Translations under genes and position numbers: made by a program
In this document: positions 1 to 6,469 of the stretch, one piece after another
How positions within the stretch are numbered: position 1 is the first letter of the stretch
Layout of the letters: the number at the start of each line of letters is the position of its first letter
The notes under the pieces: model-generated
Told to the model about the DNA's origin: nothing
Seen by the model: the letters and a program-made list of their open reading frames with translations, nothing else
Databases searched by the model: none
Assembly (NCBI GenBank): GCA_019115265.1
Contig: DXDX01000031.1
Span: forward strand, 1 to 36,302
Direction of reading: 5' to 3'
From: Candidatus Flavonifractor merdigallinarum
GTDB taxonomy: Bacteria > Bacillota > Clostridia > Oscillospirales > Oscillospiraceae
DNA length: 36,302 bases

Positions 1-95
1 AAGCAGCCCTACGGCTCAACCAGGAGGTAGAGAACTTGACCCTGCTGTCCTACAGCTATTGTATCACGGGCATCTCTAAGCCTGCTGATATCTGA
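1..95 (+). CDS. 3' end of an unidentified gene, cut by the window start
   Basis: Reading from base 3, one frame is open for 30 codons and ends in TGA at 93-95; the last residues read ITGISKPADI. It lies directly upstream of, and in the same direction as, the tail tube gene, where contractile tail operons carry the sheath or a small accessory gene. The fragment is too short to assign, and no homology is claimed. The 40 bases between this stop and the next start are AT-rich, unlike the rest of the operon, and could hold a secondary promoter, but no convincing -35/-10 pair is visible. Confidence 0.45.
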   Translation, partial: AALRLNQEVENLTLLSYSYCITGISKPADI

Positions 96-134
96 ATTAT
101 TAACTTTCAAACTTATTATACGAGGAGGTAACGC

Positions 135-524
135 ATGGGAGTGAAAGGATTTCCCACCAGCAGTGATATTTACCTGGAGATCGACGGGAAAAAGGTGGCG
201 GTGGTGCAGAGCTACGCCGCTAAGAGTACCCGTACCAGTCAGACGGTGGAGGCCTTCGGCGAGGATGAGCCGGTGGCCACCATCCCCGGTCCGCGCAACC
301 ACGTCATTGAGCTCACCCGGCTGTATGCCACCGACGAGGCCATCCGGGACAACATTGACTTCCACACCCTGAGTGATTTCAGTCTGGTGATCTGCAAGCC
401 CGACCGGAAAATCATCTACTCCGGGTGTCAGTGGAGCACCATCAACGAGACTGGCGCGCTGGGGGCTATGGTAGTGGAGAAGATTACCATTGTGGCTGCC
501 AAGCGCATTGAGATGGCCGCATGA
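135..524 (+). CDS. Contractile-tail tube protein (XkdM-like)
   Basis: The 129-residue product is probably the inner tail tube subunit of a PBSX-type contractile tail. It has the family's size and order of elements: a short N-terminal segment, then a strand-rich region with DIYLEIDGKKVA, a middle segment with ATIPGPRNHVIELTRLY, and a C-terminal strand pair ending near VVEKITIVAAKRIEMAA. The start is fixed by GAGGAGGT at 121-128, six to seven bases before ATG. The stop overlaps the next start (ATGA), so the two genes are translationally coupled. Position supports the call: tube, chaperone-slot protein, tape-measure slot, LysM protein, hub and baseplate follow in canonical order. The sheath gene would be expected just outside the left edge. 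The assignment rests on context as much as on sequence. Confidence 0.7.
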   Translation: MGVKGFPTSSDIYLEIDGKKVAVVQSYAAKSTRTSQTVEAFGEDEPVATIPGPRNHVIELTRLYATDEAIRDNIDFHTLSDFSLVICKPDRKIIYSGCQWSTINETGALGAMVVEKITIVAAKRIEMAA

Positions 525-1159
525 GCAAGGCCGTAGGTGCGCTGCGGGCCGGAGCGGAACGGCTGGATTTGGGGGAGGGGCGGGCGCTGCGCCTCCTCTC
601 CGCCCAGGAGACTTTGGAGGCCCGGCGGGAGGGGGCGCTGCTGGCCCAGGACGGGACAGAGCGGGCCCTGTGTGCCAACGCCGCACTGCTGGCCCGGGCG
701 CTGGTGGGGGCGGAGGACGCCCCCCTCTATGAGAGCGGCAGCGCGGTGCTTCAGGCCCTCACCGCCCGGGAGATTGGCCGTCTGGCCCGGATTTGGGCCA
801 GATTTGACCGGATGGAGAATCCCACCCCCGCGACCGAAGAGGAGGGGGAGCGCTGGCTGGAGGAGCTGCGGGAGGATCGGGAGGGACGTCTGCGCTGGAA
901 GGTGCTGCGGACCTTTGGGGCTTTGCCCACCGAGGAGCGGGCCAGAGCTATGAAAGAACGGGATTACCTCTGGTGCGCCCTTCAGCTGCTGCTGGATCGG
1001 GAGGAAGAGCTGGACCGGCTGTGTCCTACCTGCCGCGCACAGGCTATGGAGGAGCGCTGTCCTGTGTGCGGTGCCCCCACCGAAAGCGGAGAAGGGGGAC
1101 AGAACGCCGCCTTTGACCAGAGCCGCTATGAGGCCATGTGTCGGGGAGAGAAACCGTGA
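521..1159 (+). CDS. Zinc-ribbon protein in the tail-assembly-chaperone position
   Basis: The 212-residue product is highly charged and mostly helical, starting with ATG in an ATGA overlap with the tube gene. In PBSX-like operons the gene between tube and tape measure encodes a tail assembly chaperone (XkdN type), and the central segment (LTAREIGRLARIWARFDRMENP, about residues 86-107, quoted here only in part as a motif) resembles the helical core of such proteins. What is unusual is the C-terminus: two CxxC pairs, CPTC and CPVC, 14 residues apart around residues 167-185, which should form a zinc ribbon. No slippery heptanucleotide or -1 extension, as used by many phages to make a longer chaperone isoform, is evident near the stop. 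Function is inferred from position; the zinc ribbon is seen directly. Confidence 0.55.
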   Translation: MSKAVGALRAGAERLDLGEGRALRLLSAQETLEARREGALLAQDGTERALCANAALLARALVGAEDAPLYESGSAVLQALTAREIGRLARIWARFDRMENPTPATEEEGERWLEELREDREGRLRWKVLRTFGALPTEERARAMKERDYLWCALQLLLDREEELDRLCPTCRAQAMEERCPVCGAPTESGEGGQNAAFDQSRYEAMCRGEKP

Positions 1160-1989
1160 GAGATATTTTAGCGGATTTGCTGGAAGAGCAGGAGGAGGCG
1201 GTCCAGCGGGAAACCGCCCTCCCGGAAGAAGAGGAATCGGTGGCGGGAGGGTACCTCCCGCCGCTGGTTGAGAAGCGCGTGGGACGGTCTGCTACCGAAA
1301 CACAGACCGATTTCACCGTGGAGAGAGGGAAAAACGGGCGGGAGACGGCTGCCCCTGTGGAAAACCCGGAAGAGGGGGAGCAGGATGGAAGCGAGATGCA
1401 GAGAGAGCCGCTTTCCCAGCCCGATTTAATCGAGAACAGCAAACAGTTTGACCTTGGAGCGGAGTGGGAGGGCCGGATTCCCGCAAAAACGGAGCCGCTT
1501 CCCATTGGCAGAGGACAGGCGCAGGGGGATGGGGAAGCTCCCGTTTCGGTGTCGGCCCGGGGAGTGACGGAGAGTTGGGCGGAACAGGTTTTGAATGTGC
1601 TGCCCGGCGTGACAGCGGCCCTCTCGGTAAAAAAGTCCGATTCTGTACCGGAGGGAGTGGCGCTCAACAGGGCTCCAGTGCCAACTGTTGAGCCGAGCGG
1701 AGAGAATGCTTCACCGGCAGAAACGGGGATAGATGGGGTATCCGTACAGGAGAAGGGGAGTGGGGTTCAGGAGAACCGCCGGACCTGGAGCAGCGGGACG
1801 CTCTATTCCACTCTGCGGCGCTGGGAGAGTGCCGCATCCTGGCCGGAGAGTGCCGGGCGGTCTGCGCCTGTCCCCCTGTCTGCCGCTGTATCTCAGTCCG
1901 GTGGGACAGGCGGGCTCACCCTGGAGCAGCTGGACCGGGCCGCCCAGCGGGATGCCCGACGGTTTGACGCCCCCTTTCCGCTCTACTGA
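1156..1989 (+). CDS. Low-complexity hydrophilic protein in the tape-measure slot
   Basis: This 277-residue protein has no recognisable family. It starts best at GTG 1156, which overlaps the preceding TGA (GTGA) and has GGGGAGAG eight bases upstream; a GTG at 1138 would add six residues. It opens with a short acidic helix (ILADLLEEQEEAVQ), runs through about 200 residues rich in E, G, P, S and T with no predicted membrane segment, and ends with a helix (TLEQLDRAAQRDARRF). In PBSX-like operons this position, between the chaperone and the LysM protein, belongs to the tape measure, normally 600-1,500 residues, helical and with hydrophobic stretches. This protein has none of those traits. It may be a degenerate or replaced tape measure, a chaperone partner, or a tail cargo. 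Function unknown. Confidence 0.7.
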   Translation: MRDILADLLEEQEEAVQRETALPEEEESVAGGYLPPLVEKRVGRSATETQTDFTVERGKNGRETAAPVENPEEGEQDGSEMQREPLSQPDLIENSKQFDLGAEWEGRIPAKTEPLPIGRGQAQGDGEAPVSVSARGVTESWAEQVLNVLPGVTAALSVKKSDSVPEGVALNRAPVPTVEPSGENASPAETGIDGVSVQEKGSGVQENRRTWSSGTLYSTLRRWESAASWPESAGRSAPVPLSAAVSQSGGTGGLTLEQLDRAAQRDARRFDAPFPLY

Positions 1990-2000
1990 GGAGGGATAGC

Positions 2001-2585
2001 ATGAGACTGAGCCCCATGCGCTACAAGGATTTTGTGTGGCCCCACAATCCCCGCACCTATGTCATTGAGTACGAGCGGGTGATGGCGGTCAATAAGGTGC
2101 CCTACGGGCGCTATCAGCTCCAGGACTTGGGGCCCACCCGGCGGATACTCCGGGGGGAGGGGGAGTTCGTGGGGGAGGACGCCTACCGCACCTTCCAGAG
2201 CCTGGCCACCGTCTTTTACCAGGAGGGGCCGGGGTTGCTGGTCCATCCGGTGTGGCAGTGCGCCAACGCCTATTTTGTGGAGCTCTCCCTGGCGCAGGAG
2301 CCGAGGGCCGACTATGTGCGCTATACCTTCACGTTCTGGGAGAGCTATGACGACTATGTGGAGCGCCTAACCCCGGTTGGAGGTACGTCTGCCTCTGCGG
2401 GAGGGGGAACTGGAACAGGGAACAACACCGCAGGCACAGGGACCTGGCATACCGTCCGGCGGGGTGAGAGTTTGTGGGCCATTGCCCGGCAGTATGGGCT
2501 GAGCCTCGGCGCACTCATTGCCCTCAACCCCCAGATTAAAAACCCAAACCTCATCTATGTGGGGCAGAAAGTGCGGGTGGCGTGA
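2001..2585 (+). CDS. xkdP: LysM-containing tail protein (XkdP-like)
   Basis: The 194-residue product has an N-terminal domain of about 125 residues typical of the XkdP/gp53-like baseplate family, a Gly/Thr/Ala-rich linker (about 128-147), and a C-terminal LysM domain with the hallmark stretches TVRRGESLWAIARQYG and NPNLIYVGQKVRV. In contractile tails the LysM protein joins the tube and baseplate hub and stabilises the inner baseplate; LysM can also bind peptidoglycan. GAGGAGGG at 1986-1993 precedes ATG 2001 by seven bases. The 3' end overlaps the next gene. It is the first protein of the baseplate half of the operon and is the anchor for calling the rest a PBSX-like tail. Confidence 0.85.
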   Translation: MRLSPMRYKDFVWPHNPRTYVIEYERVMAVNKVPYGRYQLQDLGPTRRILRGEGEFVGEDAYRTFQSLATVFYQEGPGLLVHPVWQCANAYFVELSLAQEPRADYVRYTFTFWESYDDYVERLTPVGGTSASAGGGTGTGNNTAGTGTWHTVRRGESLWAIARQYGLSLGALIALNPQIKNPNLIYVGQKVRVA

Positions 2586-3526
2586 TGGAGTGCTGGCTGA
2601 CCGATTATCGAGGGGAGCGCCGGATGCTGCCTCCCCGGACCGCATGGCGGTTTACCTACACATCAGGGACCCCCTGCGACTCCTTTCAGGTGGAGTGCCT
2701 GTGGGGCCAGGAGCGGGAGGACGCTCTGGCCGATGCGGTGCTCTTTGGGGCCTTTGAGGGGGGCGAGACGGTGTTCACCGGCGTGGTAGACGAGTGTGAG
2801 TGTACCTGGGACGGCAATGGCAGCCGCCTTATCGTGACGGGGCGGGGGATGGCAGCCCGGCTGCTGGACAATGAGGCCAAGGGGGCGGACTACCTGGTGG
2901 CCACCTGGGACGATGTGCTGCGGGACCATGTGACCCCTTACGGCATCACGGCGGTGGGTGGGGAGAACCTGCCCCATGTGACGGGCTTTTCCGTGGAGAC
3001 GGGGAGCAGCGAGTGGACGGTGGTGGAGTCCTTTGTCCGCTACTACGGTGGACAGGAGCCCCGGTTTGACCGGATGGGACAGCTCATCCTCTCCGGCTGG
3101 GCCAGCGGCCAGCGGCGAAAGCTGGGGCCGGACTGCCCGGTGACCTCCGCCGTGCTGCGGGACAAGCGCTATGGGGTGCTCTCCCAGGTGCTGGTGCGCA
3201 ATCCCAACGACCAGGGGGAGGAGACGGTGACCAATGAGGATTTTGCACAGCGGGGCGGGATGCGCCGTCAGGTGCTCACCATGCCCCGCAAGAGCGGCTT
3301 TGAGGCCATGCGCTACCGGGCCGACTACCAGCTCCGCCGCTCGGCGGAGGAGCTGCGCCGCCTCACCCTCCGCTCACCCCGGGCCTTTCTGGCCTATCCG
3401 GGCGATGTGGTGGAACTGGAGTTGGAGCGGCCCAAGCTCAGCGGGAGCTGGCGGGTGTGGGAGAGCACCTGCGGAAGCGACGAGAAGGGGACCTATACCG
3501 AGCTGGAGCTGAGCCCGGTATCCTGA
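2585..3526 (+). CDS. xkdQ: Baseplate hub protein (XkdQ-like, late control D family)
   Basis: The 313-residue product matches the XkdQ/gpD hub family in length and layout: a first domain that wraps the tube end (TYTSGTPCDSFQVECLWG), a segment typical of the family (LIVTGRGMAARLLDNEA, about residues 85-101), and a C-terminal domain with AEELRRLTLRSPRAFLAYPGD. Hubs of this type form the trimeric platform that carries the spike. ATG 2585 overlaps the preceding TGA (TGATG), so translation is coupled; GTG 2582 is an alternative one codon earlier. It is followed by the small spike-like gene after 17 bases. Confidence 0.82.
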   Translation: MECWLTDYRGERRMLPPRTAWRFTYTSGTPCDSFQVECLWGQEREDALADAVLFGAFEGGETVFTGVVDECECTWDGNGSRLIVTGRGMAARLLDNEAKGADYLVATWDDVLRDHVTPYGITAVGGENLPHVTGFSVETGSSEWTVVESFVRYYGGQEPRFDRMGQLILSGWASGQRRKLGPDCPVTSAVLRDKRYGVLSQVLVRNPNDQGEETVTNEDFAQRGGMRRQVLTMPRKSGFEAMRYRADYQLRRSAEELRRLTLRSPRAFLAYPGDVVELELERPKLSGSWRVWESTCGSDEKGTYTELELSPVS

Positions 3527-3543
3527 GAGAGGAGGAAGGGAGC

Positions 3544-3939
3544 ATGTGGATTTCCGACCGAAGGCGGAGAGCACAAGAGGGAGAGGAACCGGTCCAGATT
3601 GGACGGGTGACCATCCCCGGTGACCCAGCCTGTGTGTGGACGGGCAGCGAGCGGCGGGATGCCCCTCTGTTTGGCCCCGGCGGGTACATCTGGCGGCCCA
3701 ACCTGGGAGATGAAGTGCTGGTGCTCAAAACCGGCGAGGGATTTTGCGTGGCCGGTGTCCGAAACAGCGGCGCCTATCTGGCGCCCGGTGAGGTGGCCAT
3801 TCTGGGGCAGAACAACACCCAGATTGTGCTGCGTTCCAACGGGGTCATTCAGATAAATGGGCAGGCGCTGACATTCAATGGAGAAGTGTTGGCCGGAAAG
3901 TTGCCGGAGGAGGAGAGCGGAGAAGGGGGAGAGGAGTAG
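3544..3939 (+). CDS. Small baseplate spike / OB-fold protein (gpV or DUF2577-like)
   Basis: The 131-residue product looks like a minimal baseplate spike. Residues about 21-75 form an OB-fold-like strand pattern (IGRVTIPGDP, then RPNLGDEVLVLKTGEGFCVAGV), and the next 40 residues are a repetitive strand-rich segment (QIVLRSNGVIQINGQALTFNG) like the start of a trimeric beta-helix spike. The last 15 residues are acidic. ATG 3544 is chosen because GAGAGGAGGAAGGG lies directly upstream; a longer in-frame start at 3457 lies inside xkdQ and lacks a ribosome binding site. In PBSX the equivalent slot is XkdR. No apical PAAR/iron-binding tip is seen in this protein, so a tip would need to be encoded elsewhere. 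Confidence 0.65.
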   Translation: MWISDRRRRAQEGEEPVQIGRVTIPGDPACVWTGSERRDAPLFGPGGYIWRPNLGDEVLVLKTGEGFCVAGVRNSGAYLAPGEVAILGQNNTQIVLRSNGVIQINGQALTFNGEVLAGKLPEEESGEGGEE

Positions 3940-3940
3940 C

Positions 3941-4297
3941 ATGGAGCTGAAGCTGCGGGACGGAGATTATGTGTCCGATGGCCTGGGCGGGGTAGAGCGG
4001 GTGGAAGGAGCAGAGGAGCTCTTGCAGCGGGTGCTGTGGAAGCTGGCCGTGCGGCGGGGAAGCTTTCCCCTGCTGCCGGAGCTGGGCAGCCAGCTCCACC
4101 TTCTCACCCGGGCCAAGCCCGCTGAGCGCTCCGCCCTGGCCAGTCAGTATGCCGCCGAGGCGCTGGCCGACGAGCCGGATTTGCACCTCCAGGCCGTCAC
4201 CCTCACCGAGTCGGGGAGAGAGGGAAGGCTGCGTCTGGAGCTGATGTGGCAGGGGGAGACCTTTACGGTGGAGACCGTACTGGGAGGGAGGGAGTAA
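3941..4297 (+). CDS. Baseplate wedge protein, gp25/XkdS-like
   Basis: The 118-residue product is of the gpW/gp25 or DUF2634 (XkdS) type, the small lysozyme-fold-like wedge component that contacts the first sheath ring and baseplate J. The typical pattern is visible: a short start (DGDYVSDGLGGVERVEG), a helix with LLQRVLWKLAVRRGSFPLLPELGSQL in the family's place, and a C-terminal strand pair (RLRLELMWQGETFTVETVL). ATG 3941 follows AGGAG with one base between the previous stop and the start. It directly precedes the baseplate J gene, as in nearly all contractile systems. Confidence 0.78.
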   Translation: MELKLRDGDYVSDGLGGVERVEGAEELLQRVLWKLAVRRGSFPLLPELGSQLHLLTRAKPAERSALASQYAAEALADEPDLHLQAVTLTESGREGRLRLELMWQGETFTVETVLGGRE

Positions 4298-4298
4298 C

Positions 4299-5363
4299 AT
4301 CAAAACGATTCAAGAACTGTATACAGATATGCTGGAGACCTTTGAGACGGAGACCGGCAGCGCCCCCGGCGGGACCAGTGACTTGGCAGTGCGCCTCTAT
4401 GCGGTGGCGGCGCAGATCTATGCCCTGTATGTCCAGAGTGAGTGGGTGACCCGGCAGTGCTTTCCCCAGAGCGCCCAGGGAGAGTATCTGGACCTCCACG
4501 CCGCCCTGCGGGGGGTGGAGCGGAAGGCCGCCGTACAGGCCCAGGGGGAGATTGCTTTTCAGGTGGAAGAGGCATCCCAGAATGCGCTGACCATCCCGGC
4601 GGGCACCGTGTGTCTGACGGCGGGGCTGGTGCGCTTTGAGACCCTGGAGGAGGGCGTTCTCAATCCGGGGGAGACGCAGGTGCTGGTGCCCGCCCGGGCG
4701 GTGGAGCCGGGGGCGGAGGGCAATGTGGCGGCGGGGACCATCCGTTCTATGGCGGTGGCCCCGGTGGGCATTGAGGGCTGTTATAACCCCCAGTCCTTCA
4801 CCGGCGGCAGCGATTCAGAGGACGATGAGGGCCTGCGGGCACGGGTGCTGGAGACCTACCGGCGCCTGCCCAACGGCGCCAACGCAGCCTATTACTATCA
4901 GGAGGCTATGTCCTTTGAAGAGGTGGCCGCTGCTTCCATCCTCTGCCGCCCCAGAGGGGTGGGAACGGTGGATGTGGTGGTGTCCACTGCCCAAGGGGCA
5001 CCCGGCAAAGAACTGCTGGAGACCCTCCAGGCCCATTTTGAGGAGCGGCGGGAGATTTCGGTGGACGTGGTGGTCCGCGCCCCGGAGGAGCAGACGGTGG
5101 ATTTGGAGATGAAGGTCTCCCCGGCGGAAGGGTACACGTCAGAGGAGGCACGCACCGCTGCGCAGAGCGCGCTGGAGGGCTGGTTTGACGGTACCAGACT
5201 GGGCAAGAGTGTGCTGCGGGCAGAGCTGTGCAGCCGGGTCTTTGCCCTGAAAGAGGTGTCCAACTGTGCCCTCACCAAGCCCGCGGAGGACCAGCTCCTG
5301 GATGCCGATGTGCTGCCCCGTCTGGGTCAGCTCACTGTGGGCGACCTGGGGGTGGGCGTGTGA
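4299..5363 (+). CDS. xkdT: Baseplate protein J (XkdT-like), apparently using an ATC start
   Basis: The 354-residue product belongs to the baseplate J/gp47 (XkdT) family that forms the wedge arms of contractile baseplates. Family features include the N-terminal SGEYLDLHAALRG-like stretch (here GEYLDLHAALRGVERKA), and the central SFTGGSDSEDDEGLRARVLE. The first ATG, at 4329, has no ribosome binding site. The frame is open upstream, and the ten residues before that ATG (xKTIQELYTD) match the usual start of this family. The codon at the expected start is ATC at 4299, seven bases after GGAGG (4287-4291). I therefore start the gene at 4299. If ATC is not used, the protein starts at 4329 and lacks the conserved first helix turn. 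Confidence 0.8.
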   Translation: MKTIQELYTDMLETFETETGSAPGGTSDLAVRLYAVAAQIYALYVQSEWVTRQCFPQSAQGEYLDLHAALRGVERKAAVQAQGEIAFQVEEASQNALTIPAGTVCLTAGLVRFETLEEGVLNPGETQVLVPARAVEPGAEGNVAAGTIRSMAVAPVGIEGCYNPQSFTGGSDSEDDEGLRARVLETYRRLPNGANAAYYYQEAMSFEEVAAASILCRPRGVGTVDVVVSTAQGAPGKELLETLQAHFEERREISVDVVVRAPEEQTVDLEMKVSPAEGYTSEEARTAAQSALEGWFDGTRLGKSVLRAELCSRVFALKEVSNCALTKPAEDQLLDADVLPRLGQLTVGDLGVGV

Positions 5364-5941
5364 GCTATGGGCAGTATCTGAAAGACCTGCTGGAGCCTAT
5401 GGGGGTGTACCGCCTCCAGAATTCCCTCAACGGCGCGGAGCTGGAGAGCGAGGGAGCCGCGCTGGACGGGGTGGACAGCGCCCTGGAGCACATCGAGAGG
5501 GAGATGATTCTCCTCACCGCCGAGGGGGAGGGTCTGGAGAAGATTGAGAGCCTTCTGACCCGCCGGCCGGTGACCACCACCCTCAACGCCCGGCGGGCCG
5601 CTTTGGCGGCCTTGCTGCGCATCGGTGGGGACAGCTTTACCCTCACCGCCATCAATGACAACCTCCGGGGGTGCGGCATCCACGCGGTGGCCAACGAGAC
5701 CGGGCGGCCCAACTATGTGCAGGTCTCCTTTCCTAATGTGCCCGGTATCCCCAAGGGCTTTGAGGAGATGCGCAAAATTATCGAGGACATTCTCCCCGCC
5801 CATATCGGGATTGAGTATGTCTACTGGTTCATCACCTGGGCGGAGCTGGAGCGCCGGTTTGACACCTGGGGAGAGATTGAGGATATGCATTTGAGCTGGG
5901 AAGAGCTGGAGACCCTGGTGCGGGAAGAGGAGGATCTATGA
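5360..5941 (+). CDS. xkdU: YmfQ/XkdU-like baseplate protein (DUF2313)
   Basis: The 193-residue product is of the YmfQ/XkdU family (DUF2313), a wedge component encoded right after baseplate J in PBSX- and Mu-like tails. It starts with SYGQYLKDLLEPMGVYRL, has the middle segment TLNARRAALAALLRIGG and ends with the typical PAHIGIEYVYWFITWAELE. The GTG start overlaps the preceding TGA (GTGA); no ATG lies nearby in frame. The gene's own end overlaps the next start by four bases. Confidence 0.82.
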   Translation: MSYGQYLKDLLEPMGVYRLQNSLNGAELESEGAALDGVDSALEHIEREMILLTAEGEGLEKIESLLTRRPVTTTLNARRAALAALLRIGGDSFTLTAINDNLRGCGIHAVANETGRPNYVQVSFPNVPGIPKGFEEMRKIIEDILPAHIGIEYVYWFITWAELERRFDTWGEIEDMHLSWEELETLVREEEDL

Positions 5942-6402
5942 GAGCGGAACAGAGACAGCGCGGACTCATTGTCTATGAGATGGAGTGGGAGGACCGGGTG
6001 CGGCAGGCGATGGAGCAGATGCTGCGCCTCAGCGCCCAGAGCTTGGATGACCAGCAGGCCGCCCAGGTGGGGGCGCTGTTCCCCCGCTGGGAGGCGGGGA
6101 TGACCTATGAGGCGGGAACGCGGCTGGCCGATGAAATGGGGAATCTCTACAAGGTGGTACAGAGCCACACCAGCCAGAGCGACTGGCCCATGGAGGGGAC
6201 TCCCGCGCTCTACACCTGTCTGGGTGTGACAGCGGAGGAGCCCGACTCGATTCCCGACTGGCGTCAGCCTACCGGGGCCCACGACGCCTACCAGAAGGGA
6301 GATAAAGTGCGCTATGGCGGGAAGATCTACCGTTCCCTCATGGACGGAAATGCCTATGCGCCTGATACCCCCGGAGAGCTGTGGGAATTGCTGGAGGAAT
6401 AA
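5938..6402 (+). CDS. Last tail gene: two chitin-binding-type-3-like modules
   Basis: The 154-residue product has a short helical N-terminus (about 1-45) followed by two tandem modules. The first runs from WEAGMTYEAGTRL to ALYTCLG; the second from WRQPTGAHDAYQKGDKVRYGGKIYRS to GELWELLEE. Both follow the ChtBD3/CBM5-12 pattern: W, then Y/G/D-x-V-x-Y, G-x-x-Y-x-x, Pro, and a final W or Y. Such small modules occur in tail-associated adhesins and probably bind cell-surface glycans. It replaces the long fibre (XkdV type) expected here and is the last gene before the operon terminator. ATG 5938 has AGGAGG six bases upstream. Glycan binding is inferred from the pattern. Confidence 0.65.
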   Translation: MRAEQRQRGLIVYEMEWEDRVRQAMEQMLRLSAQSLDDQQAAQVGALFPRWEAGMTYEAGTRLADEMGNLYKVVQSHTSQSDWPMEGTPALYTCLGVTAEEPDSIPDWRQPTGAHDAYQKGDKVRYGGKIYRSLMDGNAYAPDTPGELWELLEE

Positions 6403-6407
6403 AAATT

Positions 6408-6449
6408 AAAACCCGCTGGGGAACGGTCAACTGTTCCCCAGCGGGTTTT
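6408..6449. terminator. Bidirectional terminator between tail operon and ATPase gene
   Basis: A perfect 17-bp stem (arms 6408-6424 and 6433-6449, loop GGTCAACT) has A-run and T-run ends on both sides, so it can stop transcription from the tail operon and from the convergent ATPase gene. It lies six bases after the last tail stop codon and marks the operon end. Confidence 0.9.
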
Positions 6450-6469
6450 CTGTGTTTGTTGAGTGGTAT

